Source of the DNA: an uncultured Blautia sp.
GTDB taxonomy: Bacteria > Bacillota > Clostridia > Lachnospirales > Lachnospiraceae
NCBI GenBank assembly: GCA_934394545.1
Contig: CAKRRG010000004.1
Location: 1 to 64,000, forward strand
Direction of reading: 5' to 3'
DNA length: 64,000 nt
Shown: positions 17,868 through 27,083 of the stretch, one piece after another
Numbering within the stretch: the first letter of the stretch is position 1
Layout of the letters: each line of letters starts with the position of its first letter
Notes under the pieces: generated by a model
The model's database searches: none
Seen by the model: the letters and a program-made list of their open reading frames with translations, nothing else
Told to the model about the DNA's origin: nothing
Made by a program: the position numbers and the translations under genes

Positions 17868-18479
17868 ATGATAAGAATCAAGAAGAAAAATAACATGACA
17901 TTTGTGGGTGCGGCGGATGATGGTCACGGAGAACTTCAAAATTGTACTTTTGCCAGACTTCTTTTGGAAGCTCTGGCAGAGTATTTCCTGGAAAATGCAG
18001 AAAAGATTACCAGAACACCGTTTCGTGATGAGATTAAATTTGAAATCGTGCGAAAAATCCGGAAAGCTGTGCAGGACTGTCCATTGCAGGAAACTAGATT
18101 TGTGGGAATCCTATTGATACCAGACAGCAATATCCTGCTTCATGTGCGCTTTGGAAATGGAGTGATCAGTGGGGTTACCAGGAATAACTATTGCAGAAAT
18201 ATTAACTGGGACATAAACATGAATGAAAAAGCTTTGAGCATTTGCGAAGATGGATGTATAAACAGAGTTCGTATTAAGATGGAACAGCTTAATAAGTTCA
18301 AAGAAATCTGGCTTTATACCAGAAGCAGTGATATGCGCTTTTGGTTTTTTGGTAATGGAGAAGCCACGGGAGGATGCAAGGAATATGAATATATTGCGGA
18401 TCAGCAAGGGCAGAAAAATGAGCAGCAATGGGTGGAGAAAAATCAATGTAGGGTAAAGATTTCTATACAACTTTTTTGA
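17868..18479 (+). CDS. degenerate PP2C-like phosphatase-fold protein (tentative)
   Basis: 203 aa from ATG 17868. The N-terminus FVGAADDGHGELQNCTFARLL resembles the PP2C metal-binding motif DGHG and its following helix. RFVGILLIPDSNILLHVRFGNG resembles the core strand leading to the GDSR motif, with Asp replaced by Asn. The usual late DG and GxxDN metal ligands are not found, so activity is doubtful and a pseudophosphatase is more likely. Its place just ahead of a protein kinase, with an FHA protein further down, supports a phospho-signalling role. Weak homology; it could be an unrelated alpha/beta protein. Confidence 0.5.
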   Translation: MIRIKKKNNMTFVGAADDGHGELQNCTFARLLLEALAEYFLENAEKITRTPFRDEIKFEIVRKIRKAVQDCPLQETRFVGILLIPDSNILLHVRFGNGVISGVTRNNYCRNINWDINMNEKALSICEDGCINRVRIKMEQLNKFKEIWLYTRSSDMRFWFFGNGEATGGCKEYEYIADQQGQKNEQQWVEKNQCRVKISIQLF

Positions 18480-18492
18480 TTTACGTTATAAT
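18464..18492 (+). promoter_or_regulatory. possible internal promoter
   Basis: TATACA (18464-18469), a 17-base spacer and a perfect TATAAT (18487-18492), about 60 bases before the start of the 602-aa protein. It overlaps the end of the preceding gene. Confidence 0.45.
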
Positions 18493-18550
18493 GATTGAAA
18501 ATAAAGCTGAGAAAAGGTTACATCATATTTGCGTAGAGAGGAAAAGGAAA

Positions 18551-20359
18551 ATGAGAAAAAGAACCTATGAAGCCGGGGCGTCTGCATATACGCTTGGTAT
18601 TGTTAATGGTGTATTGGATTATGCATATGAATATGGAAAAGAGAGCAAAGTCGAGTTGGAGAATATGCCGGATGATGCCTGTGTAGATGAGTGGAAGGAT
18701 AAGCTTGAAGAGATCGCAGAGGAATTTATCTGTACTCCCAGGTATTTTCTTATGTGCTGGCTGGCAGCAGAATGCCTGCATAAAAATCTTCTGGGTTCGG
18801 AAATGAAATTGGGAGAGTTTCCTGCTTTTCAGTATAAACCGAAAGGAGCAAGAAAGGCGAAAGATTTTAAAAAAGTTACAAGAGAGCATGCCAGGTCTCT
18901 GGGTGAAGAGGAATTAAAACAGTATATTGAAGTTTTTACAAAGATTGCGTGGGAGAATGAGAAGCCTGAAGATGAGGAAAATGCGGATATAAAATTTACG
19001 GATGAAAATGAGAAAGAAAAAGGTCTGCGCCCATACAAATTGCGCAATGTTTTTCGTCAGGCGTTTCTCTGGTATTTGAGAAGCCGTCGTCTGCTTACGA
19101 AAGAAGAAGGGCTGCAGATTGCTCATATGATTCGGTTGAATTATGAAGAAACCTGCTATTTCCTTGTCCGTGCAGTAGAAAATGATGGGCTGGATTTCAC
19201 GAAAAGCGTGGATATTATACATGCGTACTGTCTGCTCCGTGGAAAAAGCTATGGTGTTTTTGGACAGCTCAAGACAGAATATGAGACAATGGCGACGGGA
19301 ATTAAAAAGGTGAAGCCAGAAGAAAAACCGGAAGGTTTTACCGCAGGAATGCTGCCCGGCTGTGAGGTGTCGGGAAGAAATGATGATCCAGGAAGGTTAT
19401 ATGAACGAATTTGCCAATGGGAGGATGAGGTTATTTCCCAGGCTCTGGACAAAAACAGTGAGGAGAACGAAATCAAGGCAGATGATCCCAAAAAGAAAGA
19501 CTCTGTAGATGAGAAGTTCCTGACCTGGCTGGTTTCCCAGGCAGAATACCTGGACATTCCAGGAAAAAGTGCGCTTACTCTTTTCCGTAATCTGACTGCG
19601 TATGTTTATCACTATACGCTGGAGCATGACATTAGAAAAAGAGGAATCTACAGTGTCTCCGGTGATGGGGAATTCCTGAAAAATTTCCCGGAAGAAACTA
19701 AGAGGGGGAAGGAACCGTATTTTGAGGACAGTACTGGTAATCCGGAGCCGGAGGATTTGCTTGAGGATCTGGATGAAGTGGCAGTTCAGAATACGGGAAA
19801 GTGTGAATTTGATCAAATCTGCAGTATGGATAGTCCTTATCAGTTGAAAGAAGAATTGGAAAAAAAGGATTACGAAATATTAGTGCTTAACCGTCTGGTA
19901 CCGCTTCTTGATAAATTGAGTGAGAGGAGAATATTTGAAGCCAAGCATATGACACGTATCATGCGTTATATGCAGGTTGCGCCAAATGGTGAACTTGAGT
20001 CTGCCACTATCACAAAGAGAGTCAGTTCGCTTCTGGCAGGAGAAATTCCAGTGACAAAAGCTGATATGCTGTTTATGGTATGGCTGGTTTGCAACGTATA
20101 TCAGGAGACTAAGAGGGAAGATGAAATGAGTGTGAGGGTTTGGGATTTTCTGAAAGGGGGTTCTAAAGTACTGGAGGAGGGGCATTTGCCGGAACTTTAT
20201 GTTCCTCATGTGCTGGAGCGTACCTTTATTCTTAGTCTGTGTATTGGGAATTTGCTGACAGAAGAGCGTGATACTGGCGTTTTGGTTTATATGGATAATC
20301 CTATACAGGTATATCTCACATTAAGTGCATATATAAATAGTCCGCTGAGCAGGGAATGA
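18551..20359 (+). CDS. 602-aa helical protein of unknown function, region A
   Basis: Start ATG 18551 behind GAGGAAAAGG. Almost entirely helical, charged and cytoplasmic, with no signal or membrane segment. Two regions have the same general look, an arginine-rich helix followed by a short helix-turn-helix-like unit: residues about 165-235 (FLWYLRSRRLLTKEEGLQIA) and 505-560 (ITKRVSSLLAGEIPVTKADM). The middle (about 260-430) is acidic and probably loosely folded. No enzyme motif is recognised. It precedes the kinase-TIR gene by 47 bases and is likely its partner or substrate, which is inference from position only. Confidence 0.65.
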   Translation: MRKRTYEAGASAYTLGIVNGVLDYAYEYGKESKVELENMPDDACVDEWKDKLEEIAEEFICTPRYFLMCWLAAECLHKNLLGSEMKLGEFPAFQYKPKGARKAKDFKKVTREHARSLGEEELKQYIEVFTKIAWENEKPEDEENADIKFTDENEKEKGLRPYKLRNVFRQAFLWYLRSRRLLTKEEGLQIAHMIRLNYEETCYFLVRAVENDGLDFTKSVDIIHAYCLLRGKSYGVFGQLKTEYETMATGIKKVKPEEKPEGFTAGMLPGCEVSGRNDDPGRLYERICQWEDEVISQALDKNSEENEIKADDPKKKDSVDEKFLTWLVSQAEYLDIPGKSALTLFRNLTAYVYHYTLEHDIRKRGIYSVSGDGEFLKNFPEETKRGKEPYFEDSTGNPEPEDLLEDLDEVAVQNTGKCEFDQICSMDSPYQLKEELEKKDYEILVLNRLVPLLDKLSERRIFEAKHMTRIMRYMQVAPNGELESATITKRVSSLLAGEIPVTKADMLFMVWLVCNVYQETKREDEMSVRVWDFLKGGSKVLEEGHLPELYVPHVLERTFILSLCIGNLLTEERDTGVLVYMDNPIQVYLTLSAYINSPLSRE

Positions 20360-20406
20360 AAATAGGACTTATGGTATACGCTCGGCGGCTGTAAGGTGGA
20401 GAAAAA

Positions 20407-23400
20407 ATGGAGAGAGAATATTTATCAGACAACACCTATATCCGTTTCCCAGGGGGAGAATGTTATAAGATTAACGGAAGGATTGGGCGAGGCGGCGGAA
20501 GCCTTTTGTATTCTGCATGCAAAATGGTTTTGCAGGATGGAAAATATGAGGAGCAGAGTCGGATCCGCTATGCATTGAAGGAATGCTTCCCATATTCAGA
20601 GCAGTATGACTTTGTGCGTAATTCCGCAGGGGAAATACAGTCTGTGACAGAGTGCCAGGAGGCAGAACACTATCTGCATTATGTGGCGGCCATGCAGCTG
20701 AATGAAGGGAAAATCACATCGGATCTTTATGAAACAGAAGCCATCCGCATGATTCCAATCCTTCATCTGGCTGGCGGTGCGGAAATTTCCATGGATCAGG
20801 GGGAGAGCTTCCACTATGTCAGTAATACCTACACGGTAATGGCCTCTCTGGAAAATAAAGGAGAATCTGTGACTGCATGGTATAGGAAAGCGGAGAACCA
20901 TACGGCGGCTGCAGTTTTCGCTGTCATCCGGCAGGTGCTGTTGGCACTCCGGGAGATACATTTGGGAAAGTACGCTCATCTCGACATTCAGGCGGGCAAT
21001 ATTTTTGTAACGGGAGACTGGAGGGATCAGAGCCTGACCAGCTTTCTTATCGATTTTGGTTCTGCGCACAGATTGCTGGAGGATGGCCGCTGTGCCCCTG
21101 TGGGAAAGGATCCTATATTTTCCTCACTGGGCTACCGTGCGCCTGAGATTACCCGGATCCTTACTGGCGAAAACAGAGAGTTCCGCCTTGGAAAAGAGGC
21201 GGATCTGTACAGTGTGGGCTACCTGCTTCTGTATCTTCTTACAGGAACCTGCTACAGCGATGAGCTTCTGGAACGCTTTCGAAATAAGTATGAGAAGAAT
21301 TATCTTACCCGGAAAAATATACAGGAACTGAATGCTCCGGAATACGCAGAAGAACTGATCCAGCACATTCTGGCAAAAGCATTGGAGCCTGATCCAGAGA
21401 AGCGTTATGAGAATACGGACGCCATGCTAAAGGATGTTGATAAAGTGCTGGAAGCTTTGATGCCTTCTCATTCCCGGATCTCCGGACTGGCGTATAATGG
21501 ATTTATTTTGTATGACGCCAAAGAGCCTGTCTGCCGGATGGCGGCACAGACTTTGCAGAAACGGTTGGAGCATTTTCGGGCGTCCGGGCTGAAGCGGATC
21601 CGCAGAGTATTTCTGGACAGCACAGAGGTTTCCGTAGATGCCAACCGGGATAAGCAGACTGTGGAGGCTCTGAAAGCAAGCGATTATCTGATTATTGTAG
21701 GAAGGGCAGATCCGGAGTCTGCAATCTGGCAGGCAAAAGAGGTGAAATTTTTTCTCAGGTATCATCCGGTATCCCATGTGCTTGTTATGGTTACCGGGCT
21801 GGAAAAAGAGGCTTCGGAAATGCCGGTGATCCGTGTGGCTGGTCTTGGCAGAGCGGCGGTTCTGGCAGCCGATGCCCGTGGCGGTTCCAAGAAGAAAATC
21901 AGGAAGAAGATAAAAAAGGACGCGGCAATCCGTATTGCAGCACCGCTTCTGTCTGTCCCCTATGACGGACTGGTACAGCGTTACAGACGGTACCGAAGGA
22001 GAAAATTTGGCAGCATTGTGGCTGTGGTGGCAGTAACGCTCACCGGTTTTGGGGCGCATGCAGCTTATCAGGCGTACCAGATCCAGATCCAGCATACGCT
22101 GGCAAGCCAGAACCGGGCACTGAATTTGTGCAATCAGGCTATGGCGCTATATGAAAAAGGAGACAAAAGAGGGGCACTTGAGACTGCCATTTTACCGTAT
22201 GAAGAGGAAAAAACCAACTGGAGTGTGGTGCCGGAGCAGGTGTACGCCCTGAATACCATAATGGGTTCTTATTCTTCGGGTAAGGAAACCATGTTTGCGC
22301 CTTTGGGGATAGAAAAAATAGAGGAAGATGAGATGGCGGAGTCCGAAGACAGGGAATCTCCAGGGAATAATAAATTTGACCAGTTCCAGGATATCCGCGA
22401 TTATGATTTTACCGTTGGAAACTGGCAGATACAGCGGAACGACCAGGGATTGACTGTATATGATCAGCAGAAAAATACCCCTGCCTTACTGACAACCGCT
22501 TGTGCAGCCAGACCGGTTCTGGCTGCAGATGATCTGCTGGCTGTGATCGAGTATGAGGAAGGGCAGCAGGATCCAAATGACCAGATGGACATCTGGAGTG
22601 ATGAAAAAGGACTTTTCACTCCTGTGCTGTATGATCTGACAACCGGAAAAGAGGTCTGCCGCCTGGAAACTGAGAATGAGTGGTTTGAGAATGGCAAAGG
22701 AAACAGTGTGCTGAATCTGGACCTTGTGGGAAAAGGCACTTCATCTGTGTGGGCTTGCTGGATCGGGCAGAAATTATGGCTTGTGGATTTGGCGGATGGG
22801 GAAGCAGCAGGCGGAGATAACGCAGACCGTAACTTTGACCGGATCGCGGATCTGACATTTCATTCCGAAATCGCATCTGTGGAGCCCTATTCCGAAAATG
22901 AGTTTCTGGTAGGCTTAAGCAGCGGAAGTGTGATTTCTGTTACTGTAACGGACGGTTCTGTAATCAAAAAGCTGGTTTATGAAGGAAACGGTACGTTATA
23001 TGATTTTTCCTGTGACGCCCAGGCCCAGACGCTGGAGCTTTATACAGAGCAGGGTGTGGTTCATTGTGGAAAAACAAAGGATTCCAGAATGACAGATGTG
23101 GATATCACAGGTCTTTTCGGAGAAAGCTATGAAATCGCAGGGGTAGAACAGGAAGGCGCATATACGTACATGTGGTTTGGGGATACAGACCGGCAGAAAA
23201 AGGTGTACGGTTCCCTGTTCTTCGATAATGATGCCGTGGCTGTGTATCGGACACTGGAAGAGGACCCTTTGTTTACCTATAAAAGTGACGGGGACTGGAA
23301 AATCCAGAGCGTACAGATGAAAGTGCAGGATGGTCAGGAAGTTGCTCTGGTTTTGGAGACGCAGTATAACGAGAACTATGAGACCATTTCCAGAATAACA

Positions 23401-24330
23401 CTTTGCCCGTTGAAGAATGGGGAAAGCAGGACCTTGGCAACGGTTACAGGGCTCTTAGATCAAATTCAGTACAATTCTGATCTGACAGGGGCATATTTAT
23501 GTGGAAACCTTGCGGATCGTGACGGGAATCGGTTGTTTTATATTGATTTTCAGACACAGGAGCTTTCGGAAATTTCTCTCGGGTTGAATGACGTAGAACA
23601 CATTCGCGATATTTTGACAAAGAAACCGGATACAGACGGCGACATAAAACTGGAAATAATCAGCCAGTATCAGAACCAGATCAGAGTAATTATATATTCG
23701 ACGCTGGAGAAGAAGATTCTGGCAGAAAAAACATTGTCTCTGGAAAATGATCAGAATTATGGTTCTGTGGAAATTGTCCAAAATAGAAATTGCACAAACC
23801 TGCTGATTTACGACCGTTCTGGCAGCGTCTGGGTTCTGGACGCAGAGACTCTGGAAGTTCTCCATACCCTGAACGTAGGCGAGAAAAGGCATCTGGATAT
23901 GTGCTTTTTCCGTGACAGCACATGCTTGTTAGGAGCAGATGAAGACTCCGTCTGGCTCTATAATCTGGAAGAAGAGAAGATGGAATCCGTTGTGTATATG
24001 GACACACGGATCAACTGCTCCCCAGGCAAAAAACTAAGGGCAGACGAAAGCGGACCATTCTTCGGCTTCTGGGACAGCATGGTCTATACCTACACTGAAG
24101 CAGATAACGGAATCAACACCCAGTACCTGCACCTTTTCTGGGCAGACGACGACCTGCAGATCCACAAATACGCAGATGTCGAAGGCGGCTTTAAGCCTAA
24201 GGATTCCTGGGGGATTATGAGTATGTATGGGGACCGGAAAGGGTTTGCGTATGGGGGACTGCTGGAGTTTGATGGGATGTATGAGATGGCGAAGGAGTGG
24301 CTGGAGACGGCGGTTTTAAACACGAAATAA
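20407..24330 (+). CDS. protein kinase-TIR fusion with membrane helix and extracytoplasmic propeller-like region
   Basis: 1307 aa with AAGGTGGAG upstream. Residues about 15-350 form a eukaryotic-type Ser/Thr kinase: glycine loop GRIGRGGG near 22, Lys in YALKECF at 58, catalytic HLD191-193 with N198, DFG at 216-218, then SSLGYRAPEI. Residues about 357-510 match bacterial TIR domains: NGFILYDA first strand, RVFLDSTEVS, SDYLIIVGR and SAIWQAKEVKFFL, where E445 corresponds to the NADase glutamate. A basic YRRYRRRKF run leads to one membrane helix (about 534-552), then some 750 residues of blade-like repeats outside the membrane. Likely a receptor kinase whose TIR part could act as NADase or adaptor. 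The gene ends at a strong terminator. Confidence 0.85.
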   Translation: MEREYLSDNTYIRFPGGECYKINGRIGRGGGSLLYSACKMVLQDGKYEEQSRIRYALKECFPYSEQYDFVRNSAGEIQSVTECQEAEHYLHYVAAMQLNEGKITSDLYETEAIRMIPILHLAGGAEISMDQGESFHYVSNTYTVMASLENKGESVTAWYRKAENHTAAAVFAVIRQVLLALREIHLGKYAHLDIQAGNIFVTGDWRDQSLTSFLIDFGSAHRLLEDGRCAPVGKDPIFSSLGYRAPEITRILTGENREFRLGKEADLYSVGYLLLYLLTGTCYSDELLERFRNKYEKNYLTRKNIQELNAPEYAEELIQHILAKALEPDPEKRYENTDAMLKDVDKVLEALMPSHSRISGLAYNGFILYDAKEPVCRMAAQTLQKRLEHFRASGLKRIRRVFLDSTEVSVDANRDKQTVEALKASDYLIIVGRADPESAIWQAKEVKFFLRYHPVSHVLVMVTGLEKEASEMPVIRVAGLGRAAVLAADARGGSKKKIRKKIKKDAAIRIAAPLLSVPYDGLVQRYRRYRRRKFGSIVAVVAVTLTGFGAHAAYQAYQIQIQHTLASQNRALNLCNQAMALYEKGDKRGALETAILPYEEEKTNWSVVPEQVYALNTIMGSYSSGKETMFAPLGIEKIEEDEMAESEDRESPGNNKFDQFQDIRDYDFTVGNWQIQRNDQGLTVYDQQKNTPALLTTACAARPVLAADDLLAVIEYEEGQQDPNDQMDIWSDEKGLFTPVLYDLTTGKEVCRLETENEWFENGKGNSVLNLDLVGKGTSSVWACWIGQKLWLVDLADGEAAGGDNADRNFDRIADLTFHSEIASVEPYSENEFLVGLSSGSVISVTVTDGSVIKKLVYEGNGTLYDFSCDAQAQTLELYTEQGVVHCGKTKDSRMTDVDITGLFGESYEIAGVEQEGAYTYMWFGDTDRQKKVYGSLFFDNDAVAVYRTLEEDPLFTYKSDGDWKIQSVQMKVQDGQEVALVLETQYNENYETISRITLCPLKNGESRTLATVTGLLDQIQYNSDLTGAYLCGNLADRDGNRLFYIDFQTQELSEISLGLNDVEHIRDILTKKPDTDGDIKLEIISQYQNQIRVIIYSTLEKKILAEKTLSLENDQNYGSVEIVQNRNCTNLLIYDRSGSVWVLDAETLEVLHTLNVGEKRHLDMCFFRDSTCLLGADEDSVWLYNLEEEKMESVVYMDTRINCSPGKKLRADESGPFFGFWDSMVYTYTEADNGINTQYLHLFWADDDLQIHKYADVEGGFKPKDSWGIMSMYGDRKGFAYGGLLEFDGMYEMAKEWLETAVLNTK

Positions 24331-24358
24331 ATATATAGAATATAAAATATAGAAAAAG

Positions 24359-24390
24359 GCATTTAACACAATGTGTTAAGTGCTTTTTTT
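24359..24390 (+). terminator. rho-independent terminator after the kinase-TIR gene
   Basis: GCATTTAACAC / GTGTTAAGTGC perfect-type stem with a short loop and seven T (24384-24390). It separates the kinase transcript from the chaperone/envelope operon. Confidence 0.88.
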
Positions 24391-24404
24391 GCGTCCTCGT
24401 GGGA

Positions 24405-24433
24405 GTGACCGCGAGATCGTAAAAAAATATAAT
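24405..24433 (+). promoter_or_regulatory. promoter of the GrpE-like operon
   Basis: GTGACC (24405-24410), a 17-base spacer, perfect TATAAT (24428-24433); the GrpE-like start is 52 bases downstream, behind AAGGAGG. Confidence 0.6.
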
Positions 24434-24484
24434 GATTTTAGAAAATAAAAAGAAATTCACACAGATTTAAGGAGGACTAGACCT

Positions 24485-25042
24485 ATGAATAAACGAGTAG
24501 AGAAAAAGCATCTGAGAAAAACGGTCCTGCTAGAGCAGGCTATCCGCAAGGAATGCGAAGAAATGAGAAGCGTCGGTCAGGATTCCAATGAAAAATTAAC
24601 TGCGATTGCAGCCCGCGCTGAGATGCAGGATGAGATTATGGATCTATTTTACAAGGAGTTTAAGGAAATGAAGGCGCGCATTGGTGAAAAAAGACACATC
24701 CGTACCTATATCCGCATCCGTGAGGAATTAAAGAAAGCAATTTACCCATGTGAACTTGAGGATATTAAATTTAACAGCCCAATTATTACATTGGAATATT
24801 TGCTGGTTGAGATAGAAGAAATTCTGGAAGAACAGGGAGTAGAGATTATTCCGGTTAAAGTGGGTGACAGCTATGATGAAAACATTCACAAAGTTACACG
24901 ACGCGAAGCTGTGACGGATCCGGCTGAACATGGAAAAATCCTGTATGTGTCAAATGATACTTACATCTGGGAGGGAAAACCCATTGTCCTGGCTGAGGTT
25001 GTGGTTGGAGCTTTTGAGGAAAACGAGGGAGGCGTGCAATGA
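24485..25042 (+). CDS. GrpE-like nucleotide exchange factor
   Basis: 185 aa. The N-terminal two thirds are a charged long helix suited to a coiled-coil dimer. The C-terminal 60 residues follow the GrpE beta-domain: GVEIIPVKVGDSYDENIHK, then GKILYVSNDTYIWEGKPIVLAEVVVGA. GrpE drives ADP release from Hsp70. The match is partial and the helical part is not closely like housekeeping GrpE, so it probably serves the private Hsp70-like proteins encoded downstream. The stop overlaps the next start (ATGA). No DnaJ-type gene is visible in the operon. Confidence 0.75.
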   Translation: MNKRVEKKHLRKTVLLEQAIRKECEEMRSVGQDSNEKLTAIAARAEMQDEIMDLFYKEFKEMKARIGEKRHIRTYIRIREELKKAIYPCELEDIKFNSPIITLEYLLVEIEEILEEQGVEIIPVKVGDSYDENIHKVTRREAVTDPAEHGKILYVSNDTYIWEGKPIVLAEVVVGAFEENEGGVQ

Positions 25043-26592
25043 AACGCGTCAATGAATATAACAACCCCGCCGTCCAGTTTACTGCAACCGGAAATCTTTA
25101 TGTAGCTGGTATTTGCCAAAAATACAACAGACCGCTGACGATTCTGGAGGGCAAACTAAACGACAAAACAAAACTGAAGCTGTCCGGAGTTCTGGTCACT
25201 CCATCAAGTGTAAGTCCGGTAATCCGAAATATTATGAAGGAAGAAATCAAAGAGACTGGTTTTCAGACTATTGAGATTTTAACGGTTCCTCATGCTGTCA
25301 CAGCGTTTTACGCAATGCAGAAGCGTATCACAGAGAATGACAGAAAGCTGCTGGTTGTTTATCTGGAGGAATGTCAGGAAAACATTATAGGCGAAATTAC
25401 ATATCTGGAACATAAGAAACCTGAAGGCTGGAATGGAGAAGGTTTGCTAAATGGAAGACGAAAGTCCTGCCGTTTCAGGGTTGAAAAAAACCACAGTGGA
25501 AGTATTGATGAGAAAAAATTATATGAATCAGTGTACTGTAATCTGTGGGAGCACTGTCAGAAATACTCCATAACAGAAGGCGTAGTCATGTTTGCTGGCA
25601 TGGAGTCTATGAGCAAAAAAACGGCCTTACGCATTCGTGAAGAAGACCAGTTTTCCGGTCTGAAAGTGTATGCATACAAGCCAGAAACAGCCCCCACATT
25701 AGGTGGAGCTTTGTATGCCAGTGACAGGAGATTATCTATGGATTCCTTCTCTGTTCCGGCAGAAAAAACCGATTATTACAGACGAGATGTGTGGGGAACA
25801 TACGAAAATTTGAGCCCGGCTATGAAAACTGCATACTGGTCTATAGTGGAGGCTGTGGCAGCCAGACGACTCTCCGGTGAATACGAATGCGGTGAAAAAA
25901 CAAAGAAGAAAAAAATAGGAGAGGAACTGAACCAGATTCTACATGCGATTCACTGCGATTTTCCGGAACTGACGATTGTCTGGGATCTGGTCAGATCAAA
26001 TTATAGCTGGAGAGTAAATGCAAACGAACCGTTAAAAATTTCATATACAATGCTCTATCCATCAGATGGAGAAAATCGTTTAAGGGCTATTGAAAAGAAG
26101 GCAGATGAGATCATACAGGAATGTATTGCAATTGGAAGAAGTACGGGAAACCAGACTTTAAGTGACGAGGAGCTGATCAAAGCAGTTCATGATTATTTTT
26201 GTAAAAACTATGGCTATTGCAAAGCAAAGCTGAAAAATGGGAAATACCCTGCCAGGGCCTACTCGCTGGAAGCTATCTTTGGAGATGCGGTGTGCGGCGG
26301 CTACAGTCTTACTTATTGTTATATTCTTCATAAACTTCAGATAAAAGCTAGATACATAGAGGGATGGGCCGAGCCGATAGATGAAATTGCAACCCAGAAA
26401 GATACAAATCACGCGTGGACAATGGTGGAACTGAGTAACGGTCTCACAATAAAGCATATTGATTTAACATGGAATATGTGCAGGTCAGAGTCTGCCCATA
26501 GGGTTAGAGAGGACTATTACATGAAGGACGATATCCAGATGCAGATTCTTTCGCACACCTGGCGACACAAACTTTATCCGGCGTGTGTGTAA
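25039..26592 (+). CDS. Hsp70-like (actin-fold) domain fused to a transglutaminase-like domain
   Basis: 517 aa. Residues 1-235 look like a divergent Hsp70 nucleotide-binding fold: LKLSGVLVTPSSVSPVIRNIM and ILTVPHAVTAFYAMQKR parallel the Hsp70 VPA-x-F and NEPTAAAL segments, and APTLGGALYA parallels the AVA-x-GAA end. The canonical first phosphate loop is missing. After a linker, residues about 370-500 are transglutaminase-like with a full papain-type triad: C419 in VCGGYS, H458 in NHAW, D475 in HIDLTW. Such domains hydrolyse or cross-link peptides, often of the cell wall. There is no signal peptide, so the protein is cytoplasmic. Coupled to the GrpE-like gene by a 4-base overlap. Confidence 0.75.
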   Translation: MKRVNEYNNPAVQFTATGNLYVAGICQKYNRPLTILEGKLNDKTKLKLSGVLVTPSSVSPVIRNIMKEEIKETGFQTIEILTVPHAVTAFYAMQKRITENDRKLLVVYLEECQENIIGEITYLEHKKPEGWNGEGLLNGRRKSCRFRVEKNHSGSIDEKKLYESVYCNLWEHCQKYSITEGVVMFAGMESMSKKTALRIREEDQFSGLKVYAYKPETAPTLGGALYASDRRLSMDSFSVPAEKTDYYRRDVWGTYENLSPAMKTAYWSIVEAVAARRLSGEYECGEKTKKKKIGEELNQILHAIHCDFPELTIVWDLVRSNYSWRVNANEPLKISYTMLYPSDGENRLRAIEKKADEIIQECIAIGRSTGNQTLSDEELIKAVHDYFCKNYGYCKAKLKNGKYPARAYSLEAIFGDAVCGGYSLTYCYILHKLQIKARYIEGWAEPIDEIATQKDTNHAWTMVELSNGLTIKHIDLTWNMCRSESAHRVREDYYMKDDIQMQILSHTWRHKLYPACV

Positions 26593-26621
26593 AAAATCGG
26601 GAAAAAAAAGAGGTGACCAAA

Positions 26622-27083
26622 ATGGACAAAACGATCGTATATCAGTTACTTACAACCGGCAGCCTGTTCTGCTTTCTTATCTGTGAGATCGCTTCCTTTC
26701 TCATCCAGAGGAAGCCTCTGGTGGGCCGCGGAGAAATCCTGTGGAATGTGAAGGCAGTTAGGACTGGTTCTGTAAAATTCGGTCTTCGCCGTTTCCTGCT
26801 CATGGCAGGCCGCCCAAAGCTGAATGAAATGCCTTTAGAAAAAGGCACGTATCTGCTCGGAAATGACAGGGGATGTGATATTTATCTGGACGTCTCAGCC
26901 AGAACGCGGCTTTTCCTGGATGTACGGCCAGAATGTGTGTACCTTACGGTTATGAAAGGAACGGTAACCATTGCGGGTGCTCAGTATCATGCGAATCCGG
27001 GATGCAGAATGGAGCTGCATGAATACAAGCGCATCCGCGTGGGAAACGTTGACCTGAGCTTAAAGAAAGAGAGGTGGAAATAA
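26622..27083 (+). CDS. membrane-anchored FHA-domain protein
   Basis: 153 aa from ATG 26622 (AGAGGTGA upstream). One membrane helix (about residues 8-26), then a forkhead-associated fold: GTYLLGNDRGCDIYLD is the glycine-containing first loop and DIxL strand, followed by strands with an IRVGNVDLSL end. The usual SRxH phosphothreonine-binding pair is altered (ARTRLF), so phosphopeptide affinity may be changed. FHA proteins read Ser/Thr kinase output, and a kinase is encoded upstream. The stop overlaps the start of the SEDS gene by 1 base, implying stoichiometric production, as in actinobacterial fha-rodA pairs. Confidence 0.75.
   Translation: MDKTIVYQLLTTGSLFCFLICEIASFLIQRKPLVGRGEILWNVKAVRTGSVKFGLRRFLLMAGRPKLNEMPLEKGTYLLGNDRGCDIYLDVSARTRLFLDVRPECVYLTVMKGTVTIAGAQYHANPGCRMELHEYKRIRVGNVDLSLKKERWK

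Noticed and set aside
25039-26592. Plain DnaK gene
   Set aside because: The canonical first phosphate loop and substrate-binding domain are missing and the C-terminal part is a papain-like fold.
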